Shown here: positions 18,566-26,447 of the stretch, one piece after another
Layout: each line of letters begins with the position of its first letter
Numbering within the stretch: position 1 is the first letter of the stretch
Assembly: GCF_030403505.1 (NCBI RefSeq)
Contig: NZ_JAUEMJ010000001.1
Span: forward strand, 365,844 to 429,843
DNA: 64,000 nucleotides
From: Glycomyces tritici
GTDB lineage: Bacteria; Actinomycetota; Actinomycetes; Mycobacteriales; Micromonosporaceae
Direction of reading: 5' to 3'
Position numbers and translations under genes: made by a program
Notes under the pieces: generated by a model
Database searches by the model: none
What the model saw: the letters and a program-made list of their open reading frames with translations, nothing else
What the model was told of the DNA's origin: nothing

Positions 18566-20350
18566 TCAATTCGAGCGGGTCTGCTCCACCCAGGAGCCGT
18601 GCAGCCCCGCATAGACCGAGCCGGGCTCGGCGGCGAGTTCGGCGTGCGGGCCGTGCTGCACCAGGTTCCCCGCGTCGAAGACCAGCACCTCGTCGGAGGT
18701 CTCGGCCGTCGACAGGCGGTGCGCGATGATCACCGTGGTGCGCCCGCGCGTCACGGCATCGAGCGCGGATGAGAGCCGCAGTTCCGTGGCCGGGTCGACG
18801 GCGCTCGTGGCCTCGTCGAGGACGAGCAGGTCCGGGTCGGCCACATAGGCGCGCACCAGCGAGACCAGTTGGCGCTCGCCCACACTCAGGTTGGCGCCGC
18901 TCTCGCCCAGCTCGGTGTCGAGGCCGGCCGGGAGCGTCTCGAGCCAGTCGTCGAGGCCCAGTTCGGCGAAGGCCACATAGATCTCCGCGTCCGTCAGGTC
19001 GGGCCGCGCGAACCGCACGTTGTGCGCGAGGGACCCGTTGAACAGGAAGCCCTCCTGGGGCACCATCGTGACGCGCCCGCGCAGCGACGCGAACGTGACA
19101 CTGGTGAGCGGCACGCCGCCGATGAGCACGTTCCCCGAGGTCGGGTCCATGAGGCGGGTCAGCAGTTTCGCGAACGTGGTCTTGCCCGAGCCGGTCTCGC
19201 CGACCACGGCGACCTTCGTGTGGGCCCGGATCTCGACGTCGATGCCGTGCAGCACCTCCTCGCCGCCGGGGTACGCGAAGCGCACGCCCTCGAAGCGGAC
19301 CCCGAGGGGCCCTTCGGGAAGGGCCACGCCGTCGACCGGGTCGGCGACGTCGGGCTCGGTGTCGACGATGTCGAGCACGCGCCGCCAGCCGGAGACCGCG
19401 TTCTGGGCCTCGTTGAGCGTCTCGGTGCCGATCACCACCGGCTGGGTGAAGAGGATGACGAGGAACAGGAACGCCGTCAGCTCGCCCACGGTCATCGACC
19501 CGTCGGCGACGAGGAACGCGCCGAGGACCACCACGACCACGTTGACGCCCAGGTAGACCAGCTCCCCCGCGCCGAATGAGAACGCCGAGCGGCTGATCGC
19601 GCGGGTCTGGTCGCGCCGGTGCTCGTCGATCGAGGCGTCGAGCCGCTCGCTCGTGCGCGCGCCGACCCCGTACGCGCGCACCGTGCCCGCGCCGACGACC
19701 GACTCGGCGACGGCAGAGAGCATCTTGGACACGCTCTTGCGCACGTCCGTGTAAGCGGCGGCCAGGTGCCCCTGGAGCCACTTGATCAGCCAGGTCACCG
19801 GGATGAACACGATCCACACCGCGATCGCCAGCTGCCACGAGTAGACCGCCATGACCACGGTGGCGACGACGATCTGCGCCGCCGCGGTCACCAGCACCAT
19901 GCCGCCCTGCTGGAGGAACGTGCTGACCTGGTCGATATCGGTCGTGACCCGCGCGGTGAGCGCGCCGCGCCGCTCGGACTGCTGGTGCAGCATCGACAGG
20001 TCGTGGATGTGCCGGAACGTCCTGCGCCGCAGCGAGGCCAGCGCGTGTTCGGAGACGACGAACAGGCGGCGGTTCATGAGGTAGTTCGTGCCGGTGGTGA
20101 CGAGCAGGGCGGCGACGCCGAGGGAGGCGACGAGCATGACGTAGCCGATGTCGGGTCCGCCTTCGCCGAGGAGGCCTTTGTCGAGGACCTGCTGTGCGCC
20201 GATGGGTACGACGAGGCGGCCGACCGAGGTGACGGCCGCGAGGAACACGGTGAAGCCGAGGCCGCGTCGCAGTTCGGGTGAGAGCCGCAGGCCGCGTTTG
20301 ACGGTCTGCCACGGGCCCGGCTGCGTCTGGGGTGCTTCCTGGGCGCTCAC
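18566..20350 (-). CDS. ABC exporter half-transporter, subunit 2
   Basis: 594 residues: six-helix type I exporter membrane domain (about 25-320), then an ATPase domain. Walker A is VVGETGSGKTTFAK, Walker B LLVLDEATSAVDP has the catalytic Glu, and the switch TVIIAHRLST has the normal His. The signature is altered to LSVGERQ in place of LSGGQ. With its partner this gives one consensus and one degenerate ATP site, as in heterodimeric exporters (BmrCD/TM287-288 class). GTG start at 20350 overlaps the partner's stop (GTGA). Substrate (drug, lipid or peptide) unknown. Confidence 0.9.
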   Translation of the reverse strand: MSAQEAPQTQPGPWQTVKRGLRLSPELRRGLGFTVFLAAVTSVGRLVVPIGAQQVLDKGLLGEGGPDIGYVMLVASLGVAALLVTTGTNYLMNRRLFVVSEHALASLRRRTFRHIHDLSMLHQQSERRGALTARVTTDIDQVSTFLQQGGMVLVTAAAQIVVATVVMAVYSWQLAIAVWIVFIPVTWLIKWLQGHLAAAYTDVRKSVSKMLSAVAESVVGAGTVRAYGVGARTSERLDASIDEHRRDQTRAISRSAFSFGAGELVYLGVNVVVVVLGAFLVADGSMTVGELTAFLFLVILFTQPVVIGTETLNEAQNAVSGWRRVLDIVDTEPDVADPVDGVALPEGPLGVRFEGVRFAYPGGEEVLHGIDVEIRAHTKVAVVGETGSGKTTFAKLLTRLMDPTSGNVLIGGVPLTSVTFASLRGRVTMVPQEGFLFNGSLAHNVRFARPDLTDAEIYVAFAELGLDDWLETLPAGLDTELGESGANLSVGERQLVSLVRAYVADPDLLVLDEATSAVDPATELRLSSALDAVTRGRTTVIIAHRLSTAETSDEVLVFDAGNLVQHGPHAELAAEPGSVYAGLHGSWVEQTRSN

Positions 20351-22278
20351 GCCGTGGTCTCCTCTTCGTTGTGCTTGGTGCCGTTGAAGTCGGTGTCGCC
20401 GAGGTCGGTGTCGTTGAATTCGCTGTCGAATTCGCGTTCGGCTTCGGCCCGCTCGTAGGCGGTGACGAGGTCGGCGTAGGGCTGGTGGGTTTTGAGGAGG
20501 TCCTGGTGGGGGCCGCGGGCGGTGATGCGGCCGTTCTCGAGGAAGACGACTTCGTCGGCGAGGGCGATGGTGGCTCTGCGGTAGGCGACGACGAGGACGC
20601 TGGCGACGTCTGCGGAGTCTTTGAGGCCGGTGAGGATCTGGGACTCGACTTTCGGGTCGACGGCGCTGGTGGCGTCGTCGAGGATGAGCATCCGGGGTTT
20701 GCCGGCGAGGGCGCGGGCGAGGGTGAGTCGTTGGCGTTGGCCGCCGGAGAGGGTGGTGCCGCGTTCGCCGACTTCGGTGTCGAGGCCGCTGGTGTCGGGG
20801 TCGCCGGTTTCGGTGGTGCTGGCGAGGGCGGCGACGAATTTTTCGGCTCCGGCGGCGATGAGGGCGTCCCAGAGTCGGTCGTCGGTGAGTCCGGGGCGGT
20901 CGAGGGCGAGGTTGGCGCGGACGGTGTCGTCGAAGACGAACGGGATCTGCTGGACGAGTGCGGTGGTGCGGGCGAGGCTCGCGTGGGTGAGGTCGCGGAG
21001 GTCGTGGCCGTCGAGGGTGACGGTGCCGCGGGTGGGGTCGACGAGGCGGGCGGCGAGGTGGGCGAGGGTGGATTTGCCTGATCCGGTGGCGCCGACGAGG
21101 GCGACGGTGGTGCCGGGTTCGACGGTGAAGGTGACTTCGTGGAGGGCTTCGTGGCCGTCGGGGTAGGCGTAGGCGACGGCGTTGAATTCGAGGCGGGCGG
21201 GGGTGGTGGTGTCGGGGAGTTCGTTGTCGCCGTAGGCCATGTCGCCGGTGGCGGAGAGGACGTGGTCGACTCGGCGGCGGCCGACGACGGAGCCGGGGAG
21301 GTCGCCGAGGACCCAGCCGATGGCGCGGACGGGGAAGGCGAGGACGGAGAACATGAAGGAGACGGTGACGAGTTGACCGAGGTCGATGGCGCCGGCTTCG
21401 AAGCGGGCGAGGCCGACGAGGAGGGCGACGAGGACCCCGATTTCGGGGAGTCCGGAGATGGCCGGTTCGAAGGCGGCGCGGAGGCGGCCGACGCCGATCA
21501 TGGCGTCGCGGAGGTCCTCGGCGGTGGCGGTGAAGCGTTCGGTTTCGGCGGCTTCGCGTCCCATGGCTTTGACGACGAGGGCGCCGTCGAAGGATTCGTG
21601 GCCGACGGCGGAGACTTCGGCGCGCAGTTCTTGGGCGCGTTTGGCGCGGGGGGCCATTTTGGTGGCGAAGAGGGCGTTGAGGGCGAAGAGGGCGGGGAAC
21701 ATGCCGAGGGCGACGAGGGCGATGGCCCAGTCGATCCAGAGGAAGGCGCCCATGGCGACGATGACCATGAAGAGGGTGCCGACTGCGAAGGGGAGTGGGG
21801 CGAGGGGGCGGGTGGCGGCTTCGACGTCGGCGTTCGCGTTGGAGAGGAGGGTGCCGGTGGGGTGTTTCTGGTGCCAGGAGACGGGGAGGGCGAGGTAGCG
21901 GCGGGTGATCTGGCGGCGCCAGTGGGCTTGGACGCCGAACATCATGACGCCGGCGCCGATGCGGCGGGCGCACATGGTGGAGAAGCGGATGATGGAGGTG
22001 CCGACGAGTGCGGCGACGCCGATCATGACGGTGCCGAAGACGACTTCGCCGTTCTCGTAGGCGGGGACGGCGATCGCGGAGACGACCCAGCCGACGACGA
22101 AGGAGAGGAATAGCGTCATCGCGGTGTTGGCCATGGCTCCGGCGGCGCCTACTGCGAACGGTTTGGGTTCGAGGCGGATCATGTCGCCGATGTTGCGCAG
22201 TCCTTGGCGGAGGATGCGGTCGTCGGCGGGCTGGTCGTCGAGGGACGACGGTGTGTCGGCGCCGGTGGGCAGCGTCAT
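20347..22278 (-). CDS. ABC exporter half-transporter, subunit 1 (degenerate ATP site)
   Basis: 643 residues: six-helix membrane domain (about 60-340) and an ATPase domain with Walker A LVGATGSGKSTLAH and canonical signature LSGGQRQRL. Walker B ends LILDDATSAVD, with Asp in place of the catalytic Glu, and the switch is VVAYRRATI, with Tyr in place of His. This is the expected partner pattern for a heterodimer whose other half has the altered signature. ATG 22278 follows CCGGAGACCCG; a start at 22344 would have no good ribosome site. The C-terminal 30 residues are acidic. Confidence 0.9.
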   Translation of the reverse strand: MTLPTGADTPSSLDDQPADDRILRQGLRNIGDMIRLEPKPFAVGAAGAMANTAMTLFLSFVVGWVVSAIAVPAYENGEVVFGTVMIGVAALVGTSIIRFSTMCARRIGAGVMMFGVQAHWRRQITRRYLALPVSWHQKHPTGTLLSNANADVEAATRPLAPLPFAVGTLFMVIVAMGAFLWIDWAIALVALGMFPALFALNALFATKMAPRAKRAQELRAEVSAVGHESFDGALVVKAMGREAAETERFTATAEDLRDAMIGVGRLRAAFEPAISGLPEIGVLVALLVGLARFEAGAIDLGQLVTVSFMFSVLAFPVRAIGWVLGDLPGSVVGRRRVDHVLSATGDMAYGDNELPDTTTPARLEFNAVAYAYPDGHEALHEVTFTVEPGTTVALVGATGSGKSTLAHLAARLVDPTRGTVTLDGHDLRDLTHASLARTTALVQQIPFVFDDTVRANLALDRPGLTDDRLWDALIAAGAEKFVAALASTTETGDPDTSGLDTEVGERGTTLSGGQRQRLTLARALAGKPRMLILDDATSAVDPKVESQILTGLKDSADVASVLVVAYRRATIALADEVVFLENGRITARGPHQDLLKTHQPYADLVTAYERAEAEREFDSEFNDTDLGDTDFNGTKHNEEETTA

Positions 22279-22447
22279 CGGGTCTCCGGTCGGTGGGTAC
22301 GGGCGCCAGCCCTGGGAAGCGCTGGCTAGCCGGTCGGCAAGCAACCGCTAGCAATCATGCCTCGCGCCTGCGGCAGTCGCCAACCGCAATTCCACCGGGC
22401 GGCATCGAACGGCATGGTCACGCACGGTTCAGTGTCGGTCGACAGAC

Positions 22448-22521
22448 TGTCGTACCCCTAGGTCAGGGTAGATACCGGGGGCCCATCAGTGTCCGATTTG
22501 CCGGGACGCTCCGCTCACATT
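22448..22521 (+). repeat. Dispersed intergenic repeat, copy 1 of a pair
   Basis: TGTCGTACCCCTAGGTCAGG is followed by CCGGGGGCCCATC, GTGTCCGATTTGCCGGGACG and CTCACATT. The gap 22279-22628 between the exporter and hisF consists mainly of this pair. Confidence 0.85.
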
Positions 22522-22548
22522 CGCGGCGCCGATCCGCGGCGGCCGAAC

Positions 22549-22624
22549 TTGTCGTACCCGTCGGGCAGGGTTGATGCCGGGGGCCCGTCGATGTCCGATT
22601 TGCGGAGACCCTCCGCTCGCGTTC
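22549..22624 (+). repeat. Dispersed intergenic repeat, copy 2 of a pair
   Basis: A direct repeat starting 101 bp after the previous copy: TTGTCGTACCCGTCGGGCAG, GGTTGATGCCGGGGGCCCGT, CGATGTCCGATTTGC, CCCTCCGCTCGCGTTC. Confidence 0.85.
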
Positions 22625-22628
22625 GGCC

Positions 22629-23393
22629 TCAGCGGACCGGGTGGCCCGCGTCGCGCAGTTCCTGCTTGACCTCGCCGATCGCGACGTCGCCGAAGTGGAA
22701 GATCGAGGCCGCGAGGACCGCGTCGGCGCCGGCGTCGACTGCGGGCGGGAAGTGGGCGGCCTTGCCGGCGCCGCCGGAGGCGATGAGCGGGATGTCGACG
22801 GCGGCGCGCACGGCGGCGATCAGCTTGAGGTCGAAGCCCTGCTTCATGCCGTCGGAGTCGATGGAGTTGAGCAGGATCTCCCCCGCCCCGAGTTCGGCGG
22901 CGCGGGCGCACCATTCGACGGCGTCGAGGCCGGTGGAGCGCTTCTGGCCGCCGTGGGTGGTGACCTCCCAGCCCGATGCGGTGTCGCGTCCGGAGGCGAC
23001 GTCGGCGGAGAGGACGAGCACCTGGTTGCCGAATCGTTCGGCGATCTCGGAGATGACTTCGGGCCTGGCGATGGCGGCGGTGTTGATGCCGACCTTGTCG
23101 GCGCCGGCGCGCAGGAGGCGGTCGACGTCGTCGGGGGTGCGGACGCCGCCGCCGACGGTGAGCGGGATGAAGACCTGCTCGGCGGTGCGGGCCACGACGT
23201 CGTACATGGTCGCCCGGTCTCCGGATGAGGCGCTCACGTCGAGGAAGGTGAGTTCGTCGGCTCCGGCGGCGTCGTAGGCGGCGGCCAGTTCGACCGGGTC
23301 GCCCGCGTCGCGCAGGTTCTCGAAGTTCACGCCTTTGACGACTCGCCCGGCGTCGACGTCCAGGCAGGGGATCACACGCACCGCAACAGTCAC
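22629..23393 (-). CDS. hisF: Imidazole glycerol phosphate synthase cyclase subunit
   Basis: 254-residue TIM barrel that joins PRFAR and ammonia to make IGP and AICAR. Catalytic Asp residues lie in [18 protein letters not shown] (first) and [13 protein letters not shown] (second). Phosphate loops [11 protein letters not shown] and [12 protein letters not shown] are present. GTG start at 23393. In many actinobacteria hisF is adjacent to hisI; here they are 10 kb apart, separated by transporters and oxidoreductases, and no hisH or hisA is seen. Confidence 0.96.
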   Translation of the reverse strand: MTVAVRVIPCLDVDAGRVVKGVNFENLRDAGDPVELAAAYDAAGADELTFLDVSASSGDRATMYDVVARTAEQVFIPLTVGGGVRTPDDVDRLLRAGADKVGINTAAIARPEVISEIAERFGNQVLVLSADVASGRDTASGWEVTTHGGQKRSTGLDAVEWCARAAELGAGEILLNSIDSDGMKQGFDLKLIAAVRAAVDIPLIASGGAGKAAHFPPAVDAGADAVLAASIFHFGDVAIGEVKQELRDAGHPVR

Positions 23394-23448
23394 GCGGCAA
23401 GCCTACAGGCGCCGCCTCGCGTGTCGTCCGCCATATTTCCGAAACGAA

Positions 23449-23505
23449 CTTGAACATGTTCAAGACGCCGGTGTAGCGTGAGATCAGAAGTTGAACATGT
23501 TCAAC
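23449..23505 (+). promoter_or_regulatory. Twin palindromic operators around a promoter
   Basis: Two perfect 16-bp palindromes, CTTGAACATGTTCAAG (23449-23464) and GTTGAACATGTTCAAC (23490-23505), share the core TTGAACATGTTCAA and have centres 41 bp apart. A TTGAAC -35 (23450-23455) and TAGCGT -10 (23474-23479) with an 18-bp spacer place the first palindrome on the -35 and the second at about +10. This suits repression of the membrane protein-TetR operon that follows, most simply by the TetR product itself. Confidence 0.85.
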
Positions 23506-23544
23506 TCAAGCCAGCAAGTACCCCGCACAGAACGGAGCACTGCC

Positions 23545-23958
23545 ATGGACCTGGCAGTCATCGGCTACATCGCCTACCTCCTCGTCGCCATCCCCCTCAC
23601 CGTCTGGGTCGCCCGCACCCTCGGCGCCAACGGCTTCCACTTCATCAAGGACGTCTTCGCCGGCGACGAGCAGCTCGCCCAGGCCGTCAACAAGCTCCTC
23701 CAGGTCGGCTTCTACCTCCTGAACTTCGGGTTCGTGGCACTGTGGCTGCGCACCGCCGACCCCATCCCCGACGCCCGCGGCGTCTTCGAGACCGTCGCCG
23801 TCAAGATCGGCGCCGTACTCCTCGTGCTCGGCGTCCTCCACGTCCTCAACGTCCTGGTGCTCAACGGCTTCCGCAAGCGCGGCCACGTCGACGCCCGCGC
23901 CCTCGCCACCCTGGAACCGCCGCGCCCGCCGCAGCGGCCGCAGGCGTACGGCGCCTGA
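23545..23958 (+). CDS. Small integral membrane protein, TetR-linked
   Basis: 137 residues with about three hydrophobic segments (3-25, 55-75, 88-110) and a Pro/Arg-rich cytosolic tail. It resembles the actinobacterial integral membrane proteins found next to TetR regulators, but no function is known. ATG 23545 lies 40 bp after the second palindrome. The TetR gene starts 20 bp downstream, so the two form one operon, and this protein is probably what the regulator controls. Confidence 0.7.
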   Translation: MDLAVIGYIAYLLVAIPLTVWVARTLGANGFHFIKDVFAGDEQLAQAVNKLLQVGFYLLNFGFVALWLRTADPIPDARGVFETVAVKIGAVLLVLGVLHVLNVLVLNGFRKRGHVDARALATLEPPRPPQRPQAYGA

Positions 23959-23978
23959 ACCGCAGTAGGATCGCCTGC

Positions 23979-24689
23979 GTGAGCACCGAAGCCGAGGCCT
24001 CCGACGCGTCCGCCCGCCCCTCCTCGAAGGGCGAGCGGACGCGTCAGCGCATCATCGACACCGCGCTCGACATGTTCGCCGAACGCGGCTACGACAAGAC
24101 CACGATGCGGGCGATCGCCGCCGAGGCCGGTGTCTCCGTGGGCAACGCCTACTACTACTTCAAGTCCAAAGAGCACCTCATCCAGGGCTTCTACGAGCAG
24201 GCCACCACCCGCCACGCCGAGCTCACCCCGCGCCTGCTCGACGGCAAGGAGACCCTCGCCGAGCGGATCGAGGCGGCGCTGCTCGCCTGGCTCGACATCG
24301 CCGGGCCCTACCACGCGTTCGCGGGCCAGTTCTTCCGCAACGCCGCCGACCCGTCCAGCCCGCTGAGCCCCTTCTCCGCCGACTCCACCGAGAGCCGCGA
24401 CCGGGACATCGCGCTCTACCGCGAGGTCCTCGAAGGCTCGAAGACCAAGGTGCCCAAGGACATGGCGGACATCCTGCCCGAGATGCTGTGGCTGCACCAG
24501 ATGGTCGTGGTCCTGTACTGGGTGTACGACGCCTCGCCCGGCCAGGAGAAGTCGCGCGAGCTGGCCCAGCGCACCGCCCCGCTCGCGGCCCGCGTCGTCG
24601 CCCTCTCCCGCCTGAAGATCCTGCGGCCCCTGGTGAAGCAGGGCGAGGAGCTCGTGCGGGACTTCCTCATCACCAGGCGCCCCGAGTAG
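23979..24689 (+). CDS. TetR family transcriptional regulator
   Basis: 236 residues. The N-terminal HTH (about 20-65: TRQRIIDTALDMFAERGYD, then TTMRAIAAEAGVSVGNAYYY) is typical TetR. The C-terminal ligand domain has LRPLVKQGEELVRDF near the end and no recognisable ligand signature. GTG start at 23979. The gene lies directly downstream of the membrane protein gene and twin palindromes. Autoregulation is likely from the arrangement. A strong bidirectional hairpin follows at 24696. Confidence 0.92.
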   Translation: MSTEAEASDASARPSSKGERTRQRIIDTALDMFAERGYDKTTMRAIAAEAGVSVGNAYYYFKSKEHLIQGFYEQATTRHAELTPRLLDGKETLAERIEAALLAWLDIAGPYHAFAGQFFRNAADPSSPLSPFSADSTESRDRDIALYREVLEGSKTKVPKDMADILPEMLWLHQMVVVLYWVYDASPGQEKSRELAQRTAPLAARVVALSRLKILRPLVKQGEELVRDFLITRRPE

Positions 24690-24695
24690 ACGCGA

Positions 24696-24731
24696 AACGG
24701 GCCGGCGGGACGAGTGTCCCGCCGGCCCGTT
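24696..24731. terminator. Bidirectional hairpin terminator
   Basis: Perfect 16-bp stem (24696-24711 with 24716-24731) and a GAGT loop between convergent genes. One flank is A-rich and the other ends in TT. Confidence 0.8.
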
Positions 24732-24762
24732 CAGCCGGTGCCGCAGCGCAGTGGCGCAGAGG

Positions 24763-25173
24763 TCAGCAGTCGCGCAGTTCCGGCGACTGGTTGAGGAGCT
24801 GCCCGCGGGGGGAGATGAACTTGCGGTACGTGTCCGAGTCGACCTCCGCCAGCGGGAACGCCGCGATGCGGTGGCAGTTCTGGAAGGCGAGCTTCACGCC
24901 GTAGTGGCGTTCGAGCGCGCCGCGCATCGAGTCCGAGGCGAGCACCCGCAGCAGCTGCCCGCGCGACTGCTCGTCCGGCGGCGGGGTGGTGTTGTCGGCG
25001 AACTGCGTCGAGCCGCTCGACGAGACCACCCCGTTCTTCAGGTCGTTGACGACCTTGGCGATGAGCTCCCATGCGAACGGCAGCGACTGCTTGACGCAGT
25101 CGATGAAGTCGGCGTCGCCGACCTCCCCTGCCTCGGCCTTGTGCAGCAGGTCTTCAGAGACGTCAAGGGACAT
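24763..25173 (-). CDS. Conserved actinobacterial protein (SCO5389-like, from memory)
   Basis: 136 residues, soluble, with no enzyme motif. Striking conserved-looking blocks: GEVGDADFIDCVKQSLPFAW, FADNTTPPPDEQSRGQLLR, LAFQNCHRIAAFP, and the terminal RGQLLNQSPELRDC ending in Cys. I recall this as a family conserved across actinobacteria without known function. ATG 25173 is chosen because AGAGGAGAACGC precedes it. It lies 128 bp downstream of the CooC/MinD-like ATPase gene on the same strand, so a joint function is possible. The cysteines may bind metal or form a thiol site, which is untested. Confidence 0.6.
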   Translation of the reverse strand: MSLDVSEDLLHKAEAGEVGDADFIDCVKQSLPFAWELIAKVVNDLKNGVVSSSGSTQFADNTTPPPDEQSRGQLLRVLASDSMRGALERHYGVKLAFQNCHRIAAFPLAEVDSDTYRKFISPRGQLLNQSPELRDC

Positions 25174-25301
25174 GCGTTCTCCTCTCGGTTCGAATCGGTT
25201 CATTGTGCTCGGTCCCGTGACCCTCCGCTGTCGGGTAGTCGACGCAGAGGGGTCCCGGAACCCGAGCCGTCCAGAACGCGCCGCACGGCGCTGTGCGGCG
25301 G

Positions 25302-26270
25302 TCAGACGTGTTGCGCGCGGAGCAGGTGCTCCCCGAGGACGTACCCGGGCACGATCTGGTCGGCCAGGTCCACCCCGGCGCGGTCGTTGCCCCAGGCGAG
25401 GGCGGCCTTGCGGTGGAAGTCGTGGGCCTGCCGGGTGAACTTGGCCCAGTCCTTGCCGTCGGTCGCGGCCCGCTCGCGGGCGGCGTCGATGACGGCGAGG
25501 TTCTCGGGTTCGAGGGCGCCGACCGGGCCGACGGTGCCGCGCTCGGCCGCCTTGACGTACCGGGAGCGCGTGCACCAGCCGATGAGGGCGTCGCCGACGT
25601 GCTCGCGGAGGAACGCGATGTCGTCGTCGTCGTCGATCTTGTTGCCGATGACGGAGATGCGGACGTCGTAGTCCTCGGCGTAGCCCAGGTACTGCTTGTA
25701 GACGCCGACGCTGCGGAGGGTGGGTTCGCAGACGAGGAAGGTGTGGTCGAAGCGGGTGAACATGCCGGAGGCGAAGGCTTCGGCGCCGGCGACCATGTCG
25801 ACGATGACGAACTCGTCGGTGGTGTCGACGAGGTGGTTGAGGAGGAGTTCGACGGCGCCGACCTTGGAGTGGTAGCAGGAGACGCCGAGGTCGTCGTCGA
25901 CGAAGCCGCCGGTGGCGGCGAAGCGGATGCCGTCGTGCTCGGTGAAGAGGGTGTCGAAGACCGGGTTGGATTCGCCGACGGTGAGCAGGCGCGAGCCGGG
26001 CCCGGGCGGGGTGGTCTTGAGCATGAGGTCGGCGCTGGGGATGAGGGGGTTGCTGCCGCGGAGGTAGTCCTTGATGCGGTGGAGGTGCTCGCCGAGGACG
26101 GGTCCCATGGCGGCGGCTTCGGGGTCGAGGCCGAGCGCGGCGGCGAGGTGCTGGTTGATGTCGGCGTCGATGGCCATGACCGGGTGTCCGAGAGCTGCTG
26201 CGCGGCGCGCGAAGAGCGAGGCCATCGTGGTCTTGCCGGAGCCGCCCTTGCCGACGAAGGCGAGTTTCAT
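25302..26270 (-). CDS. CooC/MinD-like P-loop ATPase
   Basis: 322 residues. Deviant Walker A MKLAFVGKGGSGKTT at the very N-terminus with the signature Lys, then AIDADINQHLAAALGL (switch I region), FVIVDMVAGAEAFASGMF (Walker B/switch II region) and VIGNKIDDDDD. The CooC branch of this superfamily uses ATP to insert nickel into CO dehydrogenase, but no CODH, hydrogenase or urease gene is nearby, so the client is unknown. No membrane-targeting amphipathic C-terminus is obvious. ATG 26270. The downstream small conserved protein may be its partner. Confidence 0.8.
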   Translation of the reverse strand: MKLAFVGKGGSGKTTMASLFARRAAALGHPVMAIDADINQHLAAALGLDPEAAAMGPVLGEHLHRIKDYLRGSNPLIPSADLMLKTTPPGPGSRLLTVGESNPVFDTLFTEHDGIRFAATGGFVDDDLGVSCYHSKVGAVELLLNHLVDTTDEFVIVDMVAGAEAFASGMFTRFDHTFLVCEPTLRSVGVYKQYLGYAEDYDVRISVIGNKIDDDDDIAFLREHVGDALIGWCTRSRYVKAAERGTVGPVGALEPENLAVIDAARERAATDGKDWAKFTRQAHDFHRKAALAWGNDRAGVDLADQIVPGYVLGEHLLRAQHV

Positions 26271-26289
26271 GCTGTGGTTCCCCCACCAA

Positions 26290-26312
26290 TTGAAAATGGT
26301 TGTTGATTTCAA
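26290..26312. promoter_or_regulatory. A/T-rich inverted repeat upstream of the ATPase gene
   Basis: TTGAAA and TTTCAA arms spaced by 11 bp, centred about 31 bp before the ATG, in a stretch far richer in A/T than its surroundings. It could be an operator or include promoter elements. Confidence 0.4.
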
Positions 26313-26397
26313 ATGGAGCGTAGCAGGGCCCGAATGTGCTTGCGCCTCATATTGGTCGGTGGTACGGACGGTGCCTGTTGATGCTGCTGGGTGCACT

Positions 26398-26431
26398 GAG
26401 GGCCCCGTCGCGCTGATGCGACGGGGCCCTC
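26398..26431 (-). terminator. Terminator after gluD
   Basis: Perfect 14-bp stem 26398-26411 with 26418-26431 and a 6-nt loop, 16 bp beyond the gluD stop. It may also stop leftward transcription into the ATPase promoter region. Confidence 0.75.
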
Positions 26432-26447
26432 GGTGATGCGTGACGCG

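Noticed and set aside
22448..22624. Repeat pairs as a CRISPR array
   Set aside because: Only two units per site, unit length 74 bp, no short unique spacers and no cas genes.
26290..26312. TTGAAA/TTTCAA repeat as a Fur or Zur box
   Set aside because: The 11-bp spacing does not match the 7-1-7 pattern of Fur-family sites.
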